From positions 124,001 to 188,000 of the forward strand of contig MPPA01000009.1 of assembly GCA_001896725.1 (NCBI GenBank): a stretch of DNA of 64,000 bases. Reading direction: 5' to 3'. The position numbers and the translations under genes are program-made. Numbering within the stretch: position 1 is the first letter of the stretch; every line of letters starts with the position of its first letter. This document shows positions 1-8,893 of the stretch, piece after piece. A model generated the notes under the pieces. The model searched no databases. It saw only the letters and a program-made list of their open reading frames with translations, and was not told the DNA's origin. The stretch is from Methanococcoides sp. EBM-47. GTDB taxonomy: Archaea > Halobacteriota > Methanosarcinia > Methanosarcinales > Methanosarcinaceae.

Positions 1-1118
1 GTTGCTGCCCGCCTTGCAAAGCCTATGGTCAGTATGTTCTCATCCATGAGAACACCTGTTTCTTTATTGACAAAATCGATCAGTTTCTTTTTAGCCTGCA
101 TATGGGCACTCCATATCTCTTGTTTTGGGATACTAAGCGCATAACGCAGGCTGAAATTATCCTGCTTCCATATAGGTATGTGTTTGTCAAAAAGCTTTTG
201 AAAAGGTTCTGAAACCCAGGTAGCAGCATGAACCCCATTAGTAATGGAATTAATAAAGTAACCAGTAAATATGAGTCGGCTAGCTTCTCCATGCTTTCTT
301 GCTACTCCATTCACATAACGGCTGAAGTTAAGTGCCAGACGGGTCATATTTAGAGAATTGCCGTCATGGATCACCCCTTCCAAAGCGAAGAAATCCTCTC
401 TTTGACCAAGCACCTTGCGTGCCATATCTATAGGGAATTTATCATGTCCGGCAGGAACAAGGGTGTGGGTCGTAAATACACATTTATGCCTCACAGCTTT
501 ACTGTCATTTTCTATCAAGTATCCTCTGCCATCTTTTTTTGCGTGTTCGTCCAATAGTTCCAGTGTCAGAAGTGCAGCATGCCCCTCGTTCATGTGGAAA
601 CTCTGGATATTTTGATAACCAAGGGCTCGGAGAATTCTGACGCCTCCTATACCAAGGATAACTTCCTGGCAGAGCCTATAATGCTCATCTCCACCATAAA
701 GATGATGTGTCAAGGTCCTGTCCCATTCATTGTTCTCAGGCATATCTGTATCTAAGAAATAGAGAGGGACAGTAAAGCCGCTAACTCCTTTGACCTCGTA
801 TTTCCAAGCCCTTAAATATATAGTTCTTCCTTCCAGTATAACGATAGTCTTCTGAGGTATTTCCTCCAGATGACCTTCTACATCCCAAGCAGCTGGTTCT
901 TCACGCTGCCACCCATCTGCTTCGATCTTCTGATGGAAGTACCCTTTGCGATAAAGAAGAGTTACCGCAACCATCGGCACCTTCAGATCAGCTGATGAAC
1001 GTATTGTGTCCCCAGCCAATATCCCTAAGCCGCCACTATAAGTGTTGATCTTTTCATCAATTCCTATCTCCATCGAAAAATAGGCTATTGATCTTTGATT
1101 GTTCGTTACTTGTTGCAT
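1..1118 (-). CDS. glgP: Alpha-glucan (glycogen) phosphorylase, N-terminal part, cut by window edge
   Basis: The reading frame is open from ATG at 1118 to the left edge (about 372 residues) and carries no stop. It starts [20 protein letters not shown], continues with [12 protein letters not shown], and includes [17 protein letters not shown] and, at the very edge, TIGFARRAA. These are hallmarks of GT35 glycogen phosphorylases of the short archaeal/bacterial type (SMEIGL, GGLGxLAGD, MNEGH, IGFARRFATYKR). The enzyme releases glucose-1-phosphate from alpha-1,4-glucan in the cytoplasm, consistent with glycogen storage known in methanogens. The catalytic and pyridoxal-phosphate lysine region lies outside the window. 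A GAGGG ribosome binding site lies at 1126-1130. Family assignment is firm; physiological role is inferred. Confidence 0.9.
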   Translation of the reverse strand, partial: MQQVTNNQRSIAYFSMEIGIDEKINTYSGGLGILAGDTIRSSADLKVPMVAVTLLYRKGYFHQKIEADGWQREEPAAWDVEGHLEEIPQKTIVILEGRTIYLRAWKYEVKGVSGFTVPLYFLDTDMPENNEWDRTLTHHLYGGDEHYRLCQEVILGIGGVRILRALGYQNIQSFHMNEGHAALLTLELLDEHAKKDGRGYLIENDSKAVRHKCVFTTHTLVPAGHDKFPIDMARKVLGQREDFFALEGVIHDGNSLNMTRLALNFSRYVNGVARKHGEASRLIFTGYFINSITNGVHAATWVSEPFQKLFDKHIPIWKQDNFSLRYALSIPKQEIWSAHMQAKKKLIDFVNKETGVLMDENILTIGFARRAA

Positions 1119-1162
1119 GTTTTTCCCTCGTGTTCTATTAATGTAAATGATCAGGTTACTGA

Positions 1163-1206
1163 TATTTTAAACCAAAATTTTTATTTTTTCAATACATTAT
1201 AATGTA
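1163..1206 (-). promoter_or_regulatory. Putative glgP promoter with upstream 14-bp palindrome
   Basis: Reading towards glgP, a TTTAAAATA box lies at 1171-1163, about 45 bases before the ATG at 1118, a reasonable archaeal TATA-box position for a short leader. Just upstream of it, 1193-1206 is the perfect palindrome TACATTATAATGTA, a size and place suitable for a dimeric regulator. Function is inferred only from position and symmetry. Confidence 0.4.
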
Positions 1207-1532
1207 AGTTATGATCTTGATTATGATAGCAATAGTTCCGTTTGTTAAATTTGGATGCTTCATATACATTCCGATATCTTCAGGCCTCTTGTACTACCCG
1301 GTTGCATGGTAATTGTTCTAGATATACTGATTTTCACCAGTTTTACAGGTTTGATTTTTAACTTTCTATCCAGTATTTATATTTTATCTTACATGATCAC
1401 TTAATTTATATTTTCTACATTAAACATATTCATAAAAGATTAACTGAAATCTATTATTGAACAAAGCACTAACAACTTTTGCTTCTTAGCCATTTTATTA
1501 AATATTTTTTTAATTATATAAAACTAACCTCT

Positions 1533-1604
1533 CCATTTATAGATTTGAAATAACTTCCCAGATTTCAAACGGAGATAAAAGAGAACTGATATCTCCATAA
1601 ATGG
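1533..1604. other. Nested inverted repeats forming a three-way junction (candidate structured RNA)
   Basis: Three perfect stems nest exactly: an outer stem 1533-1540 with 1597-1604 (CCATTTAT/ATAAATGG), an inner hairpin 1544-1551 with 1562-1569 (TTTGAAAT/ATTTCAAA, 10-base loop) and a second inner hairpin 1571-1577 with 1590-1596 (GGAGATA/TATCTCC, 12-base loop). Joining segments are 3, 1 and 0 bases. The element lies in the AT-rich 646-base gap between glgP and the transporter gene. No known riboswitch core was recognised, so it is described by structure only. The rest of the gap (1207-1530 and 1606-1764) shows nothing recognisable. Confidence 0.45.
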
Positions 1605-1764
1605 TACTCTTTGTTTAAGATATTATTCCAGGACTTTATTTCAATATCAGGATAAATACATAAAACAATTATTCATATATATACACTATTGAGCCTATAT
1701 CAAAACTATGAATTCTACTGCTTTAAATTATATTACGAAGCTGGAATGGAATTCAAGGAACTTC

Positions 1765-2601
1765 TCATACCGATATAAGGATTATAGCGATCATGGAGAA
1801 CATTACTCCTACCCATTGACTTATAGTAAGCTGTTCTTTTAATAATGTGCATGCCAGCAATGCTGTAACTGCAGGGCTCAATGACGATAGGATCGTGGCA
1901 GTATCCAACCTTCCGACTTGTGAGGCAAAAGCAAATAAGATAGCGCCTCCTGTATTAAATAACCCTGCAAGGATACCTATCACAATTATATCAGATGTTG
2001 TTTTATTGACAGTCTTCGTTAGCATTATGAACACGGTGAGCATGATCAATGCTACGGTCCTTGAAACCATTAATGGCCAGTAAATCGCAGTAGCACTGAA
2101 ATTATCAATGGATATAAAGAACAAGCCAAATAATATACCTGCAAGCAAGGGATATTCTAAATCCTTTACTTTAAAATTCAATCCCATATTGTTGCTTACA
2201 ATAAACCATATTCCAATGAATGCAAAAATGAATCCTGCAATTTTAAATGTGGAAGGGATTCCTTCATTTAAAGCTGAATATATTACAGGTATGATCGCTG
2301 ATATTACTGCAGCCAGGGGAGCAACGATACTCATTTTTCCTTTGGCCAGACCCACATATAGTGCTATCGATCCTGCAGCTCCGAAAAACCCTGCAAATGC
2401 ACCCCATATAAGATTGCTTAGTGGAGGAAAGTTTTCTGAAAATGCAAAAGCAAGAGCAGGGAATATGACAATGCCTATGACCTGGGTGATTAGGACCACA
2501 TAATAAGCACTTGTTCGCCTAGCTGCATATCCCCCAACAAAATCTCCAACACCCCACGATAATGCAGATGCAAGCCCGAGGATAATAGTAAAGTTCTCCA
2601 T
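1765..2601 (-). CDS. DMT-family (EamA) transporter
   Basis: This 278-residue integral membrane protein has about ten hydrophobic segments arranged as two five-helix halves, the usual size and plan of drug/metabolite transporter (EamA) proteins. It begins MENFTIILGLASALSWGVGD, typical of the family start (ALxWGxxxF). The second half ends LACTLLKEQLTISQWVGVMF, matching the family signature in which a LxxxExxxxxQxxGxxLI helix closes the repeat. The substrate cannot be predicted from sequence. It stands alone on the minus strand between glgP and a small exported protein. ATG at 2601 is the natural start because the first membrane helix begins directly after it. Confidence 0.8.
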   Translation of the reverse strand: MENFTIILGLASALSWGVGDFVGGYAARRTSAYYVVLITQVIGIVIFPALAFAFSENFPPLSNLIWGAFAGFFGAAGSIALYVGLAKGKMSIVAPLAAVISAIIPVIYSALNEGIPSTFKIAGFIFAFIGIWFIVSNNMGLNFKVKDLEYPLLAGILFGLFFISIDNFSATAIYWPLMVSRTVALIMLTVFIMLTKTVNKTTSDIIVIGILAGLFNTGGAILFAFASQVGRLDTATILSSLSPAVTALLACTLLKEQLTISQWVGVMFSMIAIILISV

Positions 2602-2796
2602 AGGTATCGTTCTGTTTTTTAATTTTCAGATCCAAGCATTTTCAGAATATACTTTTACGGATCATTGATCAGGCTGCTCTTCAGAATATTACTCGTGTGA
2701 AATGATATTGTGATCTTTTAGTTTCCGATTAAGTTATTTAGCTAAACCATAAGGTGATCAATACAAGTTTAGATCATTCTACGATAAGGAACATGA

Positions 2797-3447
2797 TCAT
2801 TCCGATCGACTTCTTGCGACCATAGCGGCAAATCCAAGTAACCCGATGACCTTGATCCAACTCCCATCTTTAAGATAGTTGTTCTTTTTATTTCCGGTTG
2901 TGTTGTCAATACTTTCTTCGCTGGCAGCGGGATCTGCATTTATGACAGGAGGCACTACTGTTCTTATGTTCCTTACTTCTTCCATAGAAGCAAGTTCTTC
3001 CAGCCTGCCAACACTTATCCATGCAGATGCTACAGAATTTTCTTCATCTCTGCCTGTGATCTCCTGTACGAAGGGTTGTATAATATCAATATTGCTACCT
3101 TCATTGAGGTGCACGTACACATGCACAAGATCTTCGCTCACCCCTTTTGCAGGGTCTGCGGGGATAAAATTCGATGATTGGAAACCGCTTGAAATAATTA
3201 CAGGTTCTGATGATGATTGAGATGTGTTTATCTTCACAAGACCTAACAGATCAGTGCTTAGTTTCTTCTCAGCTTCTGTAAGATTGGATTTATCTATCTG
3301 ATCATAAAGCTGAGCATTTAATTCTTTATCAAACATCTCATTCACATTTTCAGATAACACAGATGAACTACAAGTAGCTAACAATAGTATCGAAACTATT
3401 GCAAGCCTAACAACAACCATGCGAAATAGATTCTCCTTTTTACCCAT
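2797..3447 (-). CDS. Exported protein with C-terminal hydrophobic tail, unknown function
   Basis: The 216-residue product has a basic start and a hydrophobic segment (VVVRLAIVSILLLATCSSS, about residues 11-29), so it is predicted to be exported. A cysteine near the end of that segment could also be a lipid anchor. The middle (residues 105-165) looks like a small alpha/beta domain: LVHVYVHLNEG, then ISVGRLEELASMEEVRNIRTVVPP. This resembles the propeptide-like module common in methanosarcinal surface proteases (a V.VY.. strand followed by EV..I..V.P). The C-terminus ends in a short hydrophobic stretch WIKVIGLLGFAAMVA followed by RSRSE, a layout like a membrane or sorting anchor, but it lacks a PGF motif. 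No enzyme residues were recognised. Confidence 0.6.
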   Translation of the reverse strand: MGKKENLFRMVVVRLAIVSILLLATCSSSVLSENVNEMFDKELNAQLYDQIDKSNLTEAEKKLSTDLLGLVKINTSQSSSEPVIISSGFQSSNFIPADPAKGVSEDLVHVYVHLNEGSNIDIIQPFVQEITGRDEENSVASAWISVGRLEELASMEEVRNIRTVVPPVINADPAASEESIDNTTGNKKNNYLKDGSWIKVIGLLGFAAMVARSRSE

Positions 3448-3557
3448 TAAGAATTCTCTCTTGTAATTGCTTTATTTTTTATGATCTCCACAAAGACCAT
3501 CTATATTACCCATATATACGCTTTTCTATAGGGTTGTGAATACTAAAATGTACCGTC

Positions 3558-3581
3558 AAATGATAGGTATGGGTATCATTT
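3558..3581 (-). terminator. Hairpin downstream of the CCA-adding enzyme gene
   Basis: AAATGATA (3558-3565) and TATCATTT (3574-3581) form a perfect 8-bp stem with an 8-base loop, 50-70 bases beyond the cca stop. It lacks a long U-tract on the minus strand, so it may be a terminator or a site in the promoter of the small exported-protein gene that starts at 3447. Confidence 0.35.
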
Positions 3582-3629
3582 AAAAATATAGGGGTAATTC
3601 AAATGTAGATACAATTATTGCAGAGCATT

Positions 3630-4991
3630 TTATATCCTTGGCCAATTCATCAGGAACGATTTGAAGTTCATGTCCTGAATACTACATATCTCACTGGTGC
3701 GAAGCAGTTCAAATCCATTTTTCACTGAGGAACTAATCTGTTTCCCCATGGAACATGATGAAAGTTTCTCTTTTAATAATGAACATGCATCTGAATACTT
3801 GCGGGGTATTTCTGCCACATAGGTACCATTTTCAATATAGAATGCAAACACATTTTCTTCATTTGTGTATTTGGCTTTGAAGCTTTCAGCATGTTGGCGG
3901 ATCCACACAGGTGGACCCCTGTGCTTTCGTAAGGCTGGAAGAGTGGCAGACATGAGTTCCAGTAATAGTATTGTTTTTTGTCCTGACCATGATCCTTTGT
4001 TTATGACCCTGAACTCATATCCTTCAAGCAATGCAACAACTGCAAGCTCCATTTTATACAGTTGTGGATAGAGAACATCCTCCACTATATCAGGTGTTTT
4101 GAATGTGATAGCAATAAATGTAGTTCCACGTGATCCAAGCTTTTGAAACAGTTCACTGTCGACTACCACTGTATCGGATTCTGGAAAGAAGAAATCCAAT
4201 CTGGGGAACAACATAAATTCTCTGCATGCATCGATGAACATACAAAATCTATCCAATGACAAGGCTGCGGCAACATTGCGTTTCGGGTCGGTTGGGTCCA
4301 CTACAACAAGTGGTTCTGCATGTTGTGCTTTGCCGTGTGAGTTGAGGTCTATATATGTTCCTGGTTGCCAGTCACAGGCAGATATGACAACATTCTCAAA
4401 ACAACCATATCTTATCACGAGCAGTTCTGTAAGATAACCTGAAAAACCTTGTGTTCTCAGTTCTGAGCCATAGACCCCTACTCCTTTCATGAACTGTTTT
4501 AACAACAACACGTCCGGTTCAAGCCCCTGGATATTCCTTTTAACAAATTCGCTATGGAAGGGTGTTCTATCTACTGCGGACCTGATGCATGCTGCGGACT
4601 GTACTCTGAAGCAGGGGACTAGGTCCACATCGAACCCCTTGTATCTCATATTTATATAAGGGTGCTCAGCATAGCGCTCTTCAAAAAACTCTGAATCTTC
4701 AGCTATCTTTCTTGCAATTGCCAAACCGTTCTTTTCAAGCTCTTCCCTGCAGGTGTTCTCAGGGAACATGATGAATATGTCCAGATCATGGGTGCCAGAT
4801 ATCCAGGTATTCCTTGCAGCTGAGCCAACAATGTTGGCATACACATCATTCAGACCCATTGAATGGGCTATGAGCTCTACTTTTTTCACAAGCAGTTCTG
4901 CTATTCCTTTTAGATATTCCCTTTCTTCGCTTTTTGGACTTATCCTTTGCAGAACGATCGTTCTCAATCCTCTAAGTGCATCGTTTTCCAT
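3630..4991 (-). CDS. cca: CCA tRNA nucleotidyltransferase (archaeal class I)
   Basis: This enzyme adds or repairs the 3' CCA of tRNAs. The class I archaeal active site is visible as GSAARNTWISGTHDLDIFIM (GSxxRxT followed by DxD), with a third acidic residue in GFDVDLVPCF. The protein continues with the head, body and tail regions usual for archaeal Cca; about 453 residues matches the family. ATG 4991 (MENDALRGLRTIV) is chosen because the family begins near here; the upstream in-frame extension to 5066 is low in family-like sequence. The tRNA-Ser in this window does not encode CCA, so it needs this enzyme. It is transcribed away from the protease gene at 5183. Confidence 0.93.
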   Translation of the reverse strand: MENDALRGLRTIVLQRISPKSEEREYLKGIAELLVKKVELIAHSMGLNDVYANIVGSAARNTWISGTHDLDIFIMFPENTCREELEKNGLAIARKIAEDSEFFEERYAEHPYINMRYKGFDVDLVPCFRVQSAACIRSAVDRTPFHSEFVKRNIQGLEPDVLLLKQFMKGVGVYGSELRTQGFSGYLTELLVIRYGCFENVVISACDWQPGTYIDLNSHGKAQHAEPLVVVDPTDPKRNVAAALSLDRFCMFIDACREFMLFPRLDFFFPESDTVVVDSELFQKLGSRGTTFIAITFKTPDIVEDVLYPQLYKMELAVVALLEGYEFRVINKGSWSGQKTILLLELMSATLPALRKHRGPPVWIRQHAESFKAKYTNEENVFAFYIENGTYVAEIPRKYSDACSLLKEKLSSCSMGKQISSSVKNGFELLRTSEICSIQDMNFKSFLMNWPRI

Positions 4992-5125
4992 AAAAGCCAC
5001 TTCATGTCCTGTGAGGCAATTTATGTTTTTCTTGGAATTATAATTTATGGAGTGATACCAACTCAAAAATAATTTTTATGTTATTGCAAGATTGTAACAA
5101 TAAAACAAGTATTATATATCTATTT

Positions 5126-5160
5126 TTATTATATTATATTATATTATATTATAATATATT
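5126..5160 (+). repeat. ATATT pentanucleotide tandem repeat in a promoter region
   Basis: Four perfect ATATT units (5131-5150), with flanking degenerate units, occupy the region 23-57 bases before the protease ATG at 5183, where the TATA box is expected. Changes in copy number would change promoter spacing or strength. This is inferred; no population data are available here. Confidence 0.7.
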
Positions 5161-5182
5161 AGTTCTTAAAAGAGGAATAACT

Positions 5183-8100
5183 ATGAAGAAAAATCATTTT
5201 TTACTAATGATCGTTTTTTCTTTGATGCTCACATCAAATATCGCTTTTGCTGACCAAGCGGTCCCGGTCCAGGAATCGGTTAATCCCGCTTTTATAGCAC
5301 ATTCTGCAGTACAGGCTCAAAGCATCGATCTGTTAGGCAAAGGAGAGGGAGCTACAGGTCAGTTGCCAGATACGATAGACTTCTCTTATATTGAACATCC
5401 ACCTTCCACCCTAATATTGGATACTTATGTTCCATACTATGATCTTAGGACCCAAGGAAAGGTCACCTCTGTAAAAGACCAGGGATCATGTGGTGCATGC
5501 TGGACCTTTGCATCATATGCCTCTCTTGAATCAACTCTGATGCCCGCTGAAGACCTTGACCTTTCAGAGCAGAACCTAAAGAATTTGCATGGATTCGATG
5601 TAGGCCCATGCTCTGGTGGAAATGCCCAAATGGCAGCTGCATACCTTGCCAGATGGGCCGGTCCTGTGTTAGAATCAGCGGACCCATATGACCCATCTAA
5701 TAGTACCTCCCCTTCTCCAAGGGCTGCTAAACATGTGCAGGAAGTCATTTTACTTCCGACAAGGAGGTCTTCACTGGATAATGATGCTATCAAATGGGCA
5801 ATTCAGCAATACGGAGCAGTGTATGCCTCAATGATATGGTCTGATCCATCATATAATTCTAAGAATTATTCATATTATTATACAGGTTCTTCTACCTCAG
5901 GAGGTCATGGTGTCACTATAGTGGGATGGGATGATGGTTTTGACAGTAAAAGGTTCTCTCCCGCTGCTCCTGGCAATGGAGCCTTCATAATAAAGAACAG
6001 CTGGGGGGATTCATGGGGAGAGGATGGATACTTTTATATCTCCTACTACGATTCCTGTTTTGCAAAAAGGAATGTAAATGCCGTTTTCACAGCTGAGCAG
6101 GTCAATAATTACGATAATATCTACCAATATGATCCGCTTGGATGGACAGCATCTGTTGGCTATGGGGATACAGTGGCATGGGGAGCAAATGTGTATACTG
6201 CCACATCAGATGAAGTCCTAAAAGCAGTATCATTCTATACTACCAGTTCCGGGGTCAGCTATGACGTATATATTTACACAGATATCGTTTCCGATCCCAT
6301 CGGAAATTTGAAGAGCAAAGTTTCAGGCAATTTTGCTTACCCTGGTTACCATACTGTAACCTTGAAGGATCATGTAGGCCTTACCAAAGGACAGAAGTTC
6401 TCTGTAGTGATCAGACTGACCACTTCTGGATATGGTTATCCTCTGGCTATGGAAGTTCCACTGCCTTATCTTTACAGCAGTTCTGCAACGGCAAATGCTA
6501 GGGAAAGTTACATCGGTGAAAATGGACAGGTATGGGAGGATATCACAACTGTGTTTCCTAACGCCAATCTTTGTATCAAGGCACTGACATCAGATGCTGT
6601 TCCAATGCCGGTGTTAAATACAAATACCGGCAAAACTTATTTCAATATCAGTGATGCTGTGCAGGACCCATTGACACTTCAGGGCCATACTATCCTGGTG
6701 GGTCCTGGAACATTTCAGGACAATATATGGGTAAATAAAGAGCTTACAATAAGATCGGCCACGGGTGATCCAGACGACACAGTAGTGAAAGCGCTCGATC
6801 CATCCAGACACGTTTTCTATGTGACGGCTTCCAACGTCTCGATATCGGGTTTTAATGTCACTGGTTCCCTCAATAACAAAGGCATATATCTAGACGGAGT
6901 AAAGGGATGCAGTGCTTATAACAATGTTGTTACCAATAATAACTATGGGGTATATGTCCATTCATCCATAGATGTGAATGTTACAGATAATAACGTAACA
7001 GCCAACAATGTGGGTATCCTTCTTTATGTTTCATCTAATTGTTATGTTTCAGATAATAAAATAGATGCTAATGAGGGGGCAGGTGTGTACCTGCTCAGTG
7101 CATCAGCATGTGTTGTTAACAATAATACCCTAGATTCCAATTTGCAGGGTTTAAGACTGGACGACAGTGTTGATAATTATCTTACAGCCAATAATATCAG
7201 TTCAAGTAACTATGGTATATTGCTGTTATCCTCATATCCTTTGGATGCAACTTCAGATAATACGATAAATACGATAGTGAATGGTCCAAATGCTGCCGAG
7301 CTCGAACTATTCACTGATATTACAGTAGGACCTCATCTGAGATTATTGGGAGCGGACAGGATTGCCCCCAGATTAGCTCATGGGAACGTTCTTGATGGCA
7401 ATGTGATCAGATCAAATAGATATGGTATACTGTCAAAATGCTCGAATTACAATGATATTATCAATAATACTCTGTATTCCAATGATCAGGGCATTTACTT
7501 CAGTGATTGTTATTTAAATACTGTTCAGAACAACACTCTGGACTCCAACTTGTTACAGGCTATCTACATGCTTTCATCTGATGATAATAATGTTAACAAT
7601 AACATGGTCAGACAAAATAATGTAGGCATTCGCCTGCAATCAGGTAACAGGAACATATTGGATAACAATTCAATTATATCCAATAGCTATGGTCTATTGC
7701 TGCACTCTGCCACCGGTAGTATTATTTCTGACAACAACCTATCTTCCAACAACCAAGGGATCTATCTTGTGAACTGTACTTCCAGTAGGATATTGAACAA
7801 CACTGCTTCTCTTAATGTCTATCAAGGTGTTTATATTGTAAGTTCTCATGATAATCTTGTTAAGGACAATCAATTGGTGCAAAATAAAGCAGGTATCCGT
7901 CTTGAGTCGAGCAATAATAACGTACTGGATGAAAATATTGTAAGATCGAATAGCTATGGCTTCTTGCTGCAATCAGCTGATGATAACATTATTTCCAACA
8001 ATGTTGTTTCATCCAATATCCATGGCATTTATTTTATAGACGGTTCTTTTAATGTCATTACTGCAAACACAGCAAATGACAATACTTTGCAAGGTCTTTA

Positions 8101-8839
8101 CTTGATCGATTCCCATAACAATATCATTGAGCATAACAAGGTGTTACAAAGCAAACAAGGCATTCGTCTTCAGTCCAGTGATCAAAACATTCTAGATAGC
8201 AATCACCTGCAGTCAAGTTTCTATGGCACATTATTGTTATTCAGTGATAATAATTCAATTTTAATGAATACTGCAACTGAAAATGAAATAGGTATATGTC
8301 TAAGTTTTTCAGATACTAACCTGCTGGTGGGCAACGAAGCACTTAATAGTACAAATTCCGGTATATATTTTGACTCCTCAAGCTATAATGATCTCATTTC
8401 TAATATGGTGGCATGGAACAAACATGGAATGCGCCTGCATAAAAGCAGATATAATGTACTTGAGGAAAACCGACTTGTTCATAATAAATATGGTTATCTG
8501 GCACAATCATCAGACAACAACTTGTTAAAGACCAACAATGTATCCCTGAACGAATGGTACGGTATGTATCTGCAATCATCCGGTTCCAACCTTGTATATA
8601 ACAACATGTTCAACAATACTAAGAACGTTGTTGATGATAGAACAAATACATGGAACATCATAAAGACAAAGGGTACGAACATAGCAGAAGGTCCATATAT
8701 TGGAGGTAATGTGTGGGCTTCACCCAATGGAACTGGCTTCAGCCAGACAGCCAGTGATGTTAATAGAGATGGAATATGTGATAAGCCGTACAATGTTGCA
8801 GGCAGTTCTTTTGACTACCTGCCCCTTTACTTCAGGTGA
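5183..8839 (+). CDS. Secreted C1A (papain-like) cysteine protease fused to a NosD-type beta-helix
   Basis: The predicted preprotein has 1218 residues. Start ATG 5183 follows an AGAGG ribosome binding site and gives a clean signal peptide (residues 1-23, ending AFA-DQ). A papain-like domain spans about 85-300: active-site cysteine 106 in GSCGACWTF, histidine 242 in GGHGVTIVGWDD and asparagine 272 in IIKNSWGDSWG. Residues about 310-500 resemble the lectin-like domain often attached to archaeal C1 proteases. Residues about 510-1190 are a right-handed parallel beta-helix of about 23-residue coils rich in N-N-x-G-I motifs, ending in the NosD-like DVNRDGICDKPYNVAGSSFD. It probably acts at the cell surface, the helix binding carbohydrate or S-layer. 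Both parts are intact. The substrate is unknown. Confidence 0.88.
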   Translation: MKKNHFLLMIVFSLMLTSNIAFADQAVPVQESVNPAFIAHSAVQAQSIDLLGKGEGATGQLPDTIDFSYIEHPPSTLILDTYVPYYDLRTQGKVTSVKDQGSCGACWTFASYASLESTLMPAEDLDLSEQNLKNLHGFDVGPCSGGNAQMAAAYLARWAGPVLESADPYDPSNSTSPSPRAAKHVQEVILLPTRRSSLDNDAIKWAIQQYGAVYASMIWSDPSYNSKNYSYYYTGSSTSGGHGVTIVGWDDGFDSKRFSPAAPGNGAFIIKNSWGDSWGEDGYFYISYYDSCFAKRNVNAVFTAEQVNNYDNIYQYDPLGWTASVGYGDTVAWGANVYTATSDEVLKAVSFYTTSSGVSYDVYIYTDIVSDPIGNLKSKVSGNFAYPGYHTVTLKDHVGLTKGQKFSVVIRLTTSGYGYPLAMEVPLPYLYSSSATANARESYIGENGQVWEDITTVFPNANLCIKALTSDAVPMPVLNTNTGKTYFNISDAVQDPLTLQGHTILVGPGTFQDNIWVNKELTIRSATGDPDDTVVKALDPSRHVFYVTASNVSISGFNVTGSLNNKGIYLDGVKGCSAYNNVVTNNNYGVYVHSSIDVNVTDNNVTANNVGILLYVSSNCYVSDNKIDANEGAGVYLLSASACVVNNNTLDSNLQGLRLDDSVDNYLTANNISSSNYGILLLSSYPLDATSDNTINTIVNGPNAAELELFTDITVGPHLRLLGADRIAPRLAHGNVLDGNVIRSNRYGILSKCSNYNDIINNTLYSNDQGIYFSDCYLNTVQNNTLDSNLLQAIYMLSSDDNNVNNNMVRQNNVGIRLQSGNRNILDNNSIISNSYGLLLHSATGSIISDNNLSSNNQGIYLVNCTSSRILNNTASLNVYQGVYIVSSHDNLVKDNQLVQNKAGIRLESSNNNVLDENIVRSNSYGFLLQSADDNIISNNVVSSNIHGIYFIDGSFNVITANTANDNTLQGLYLIDSHNNIIEHNKVLQSKQGIRLQSSDQNILDSNHLQSSFYGTLLLFSDNNSILMNTATENEIGICLSFSDTNLLVGNEALNSTNSGIYFDSSSYNDLISNMVAWNKHGMRLHKSRYNVLEENRLVHNKYGYLAQSSDNNLLKTNNVSLNEWYGMYLQSSGSNLVYNNMFNNTKNVVDDRTNTWNIIKTKGTNIAEGPYIGGNVWASPNGTGFSQTASDVNRDGICDKPYNVAGSSFDYLPLYFR

Positions 8840-8855
8840 TAGATAGTGATCGTAG

Positions 8856-8893
8856 AAAGAGAATATCCGTCAGAATAGTCCGATATTCTCTTT
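8856..8893. terminator. Bidirectional terminator hairpin between protease gene and proB
   Basis: AAAGAGAATATC (8856-8867) pairs perfectly with GATATTCTCTTT (8882-8893) over 12 bp with a 14-base loop, with T-runs on either side in both reading directions. It lies between two convergent genes; its right arm is inside the last codons of proB, so it can serve both transcripts. Confidence 0.75.

Noticed and set aside
1533-1604. Three-way junction as a purine riboswitch
   Set aside because: Stem and loop layout is similar, but the conserved junction bases and kissing-loop bases of purine riboswitches are absent.
2108-2503. 131-codon plus-strand frame opposite the DMT transporter
   Set aside because: It is the antisense of membrane helices and has no ribosome binding site or family match.
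7400-8600. Periodic DNA in the protease gene as a possible CRISPR or satellite array
   Set aside because: The period is that of beta-helix coils in a continuous frame, and units are degenerate at the DNA level; no identical repeats with unique spacers exist.
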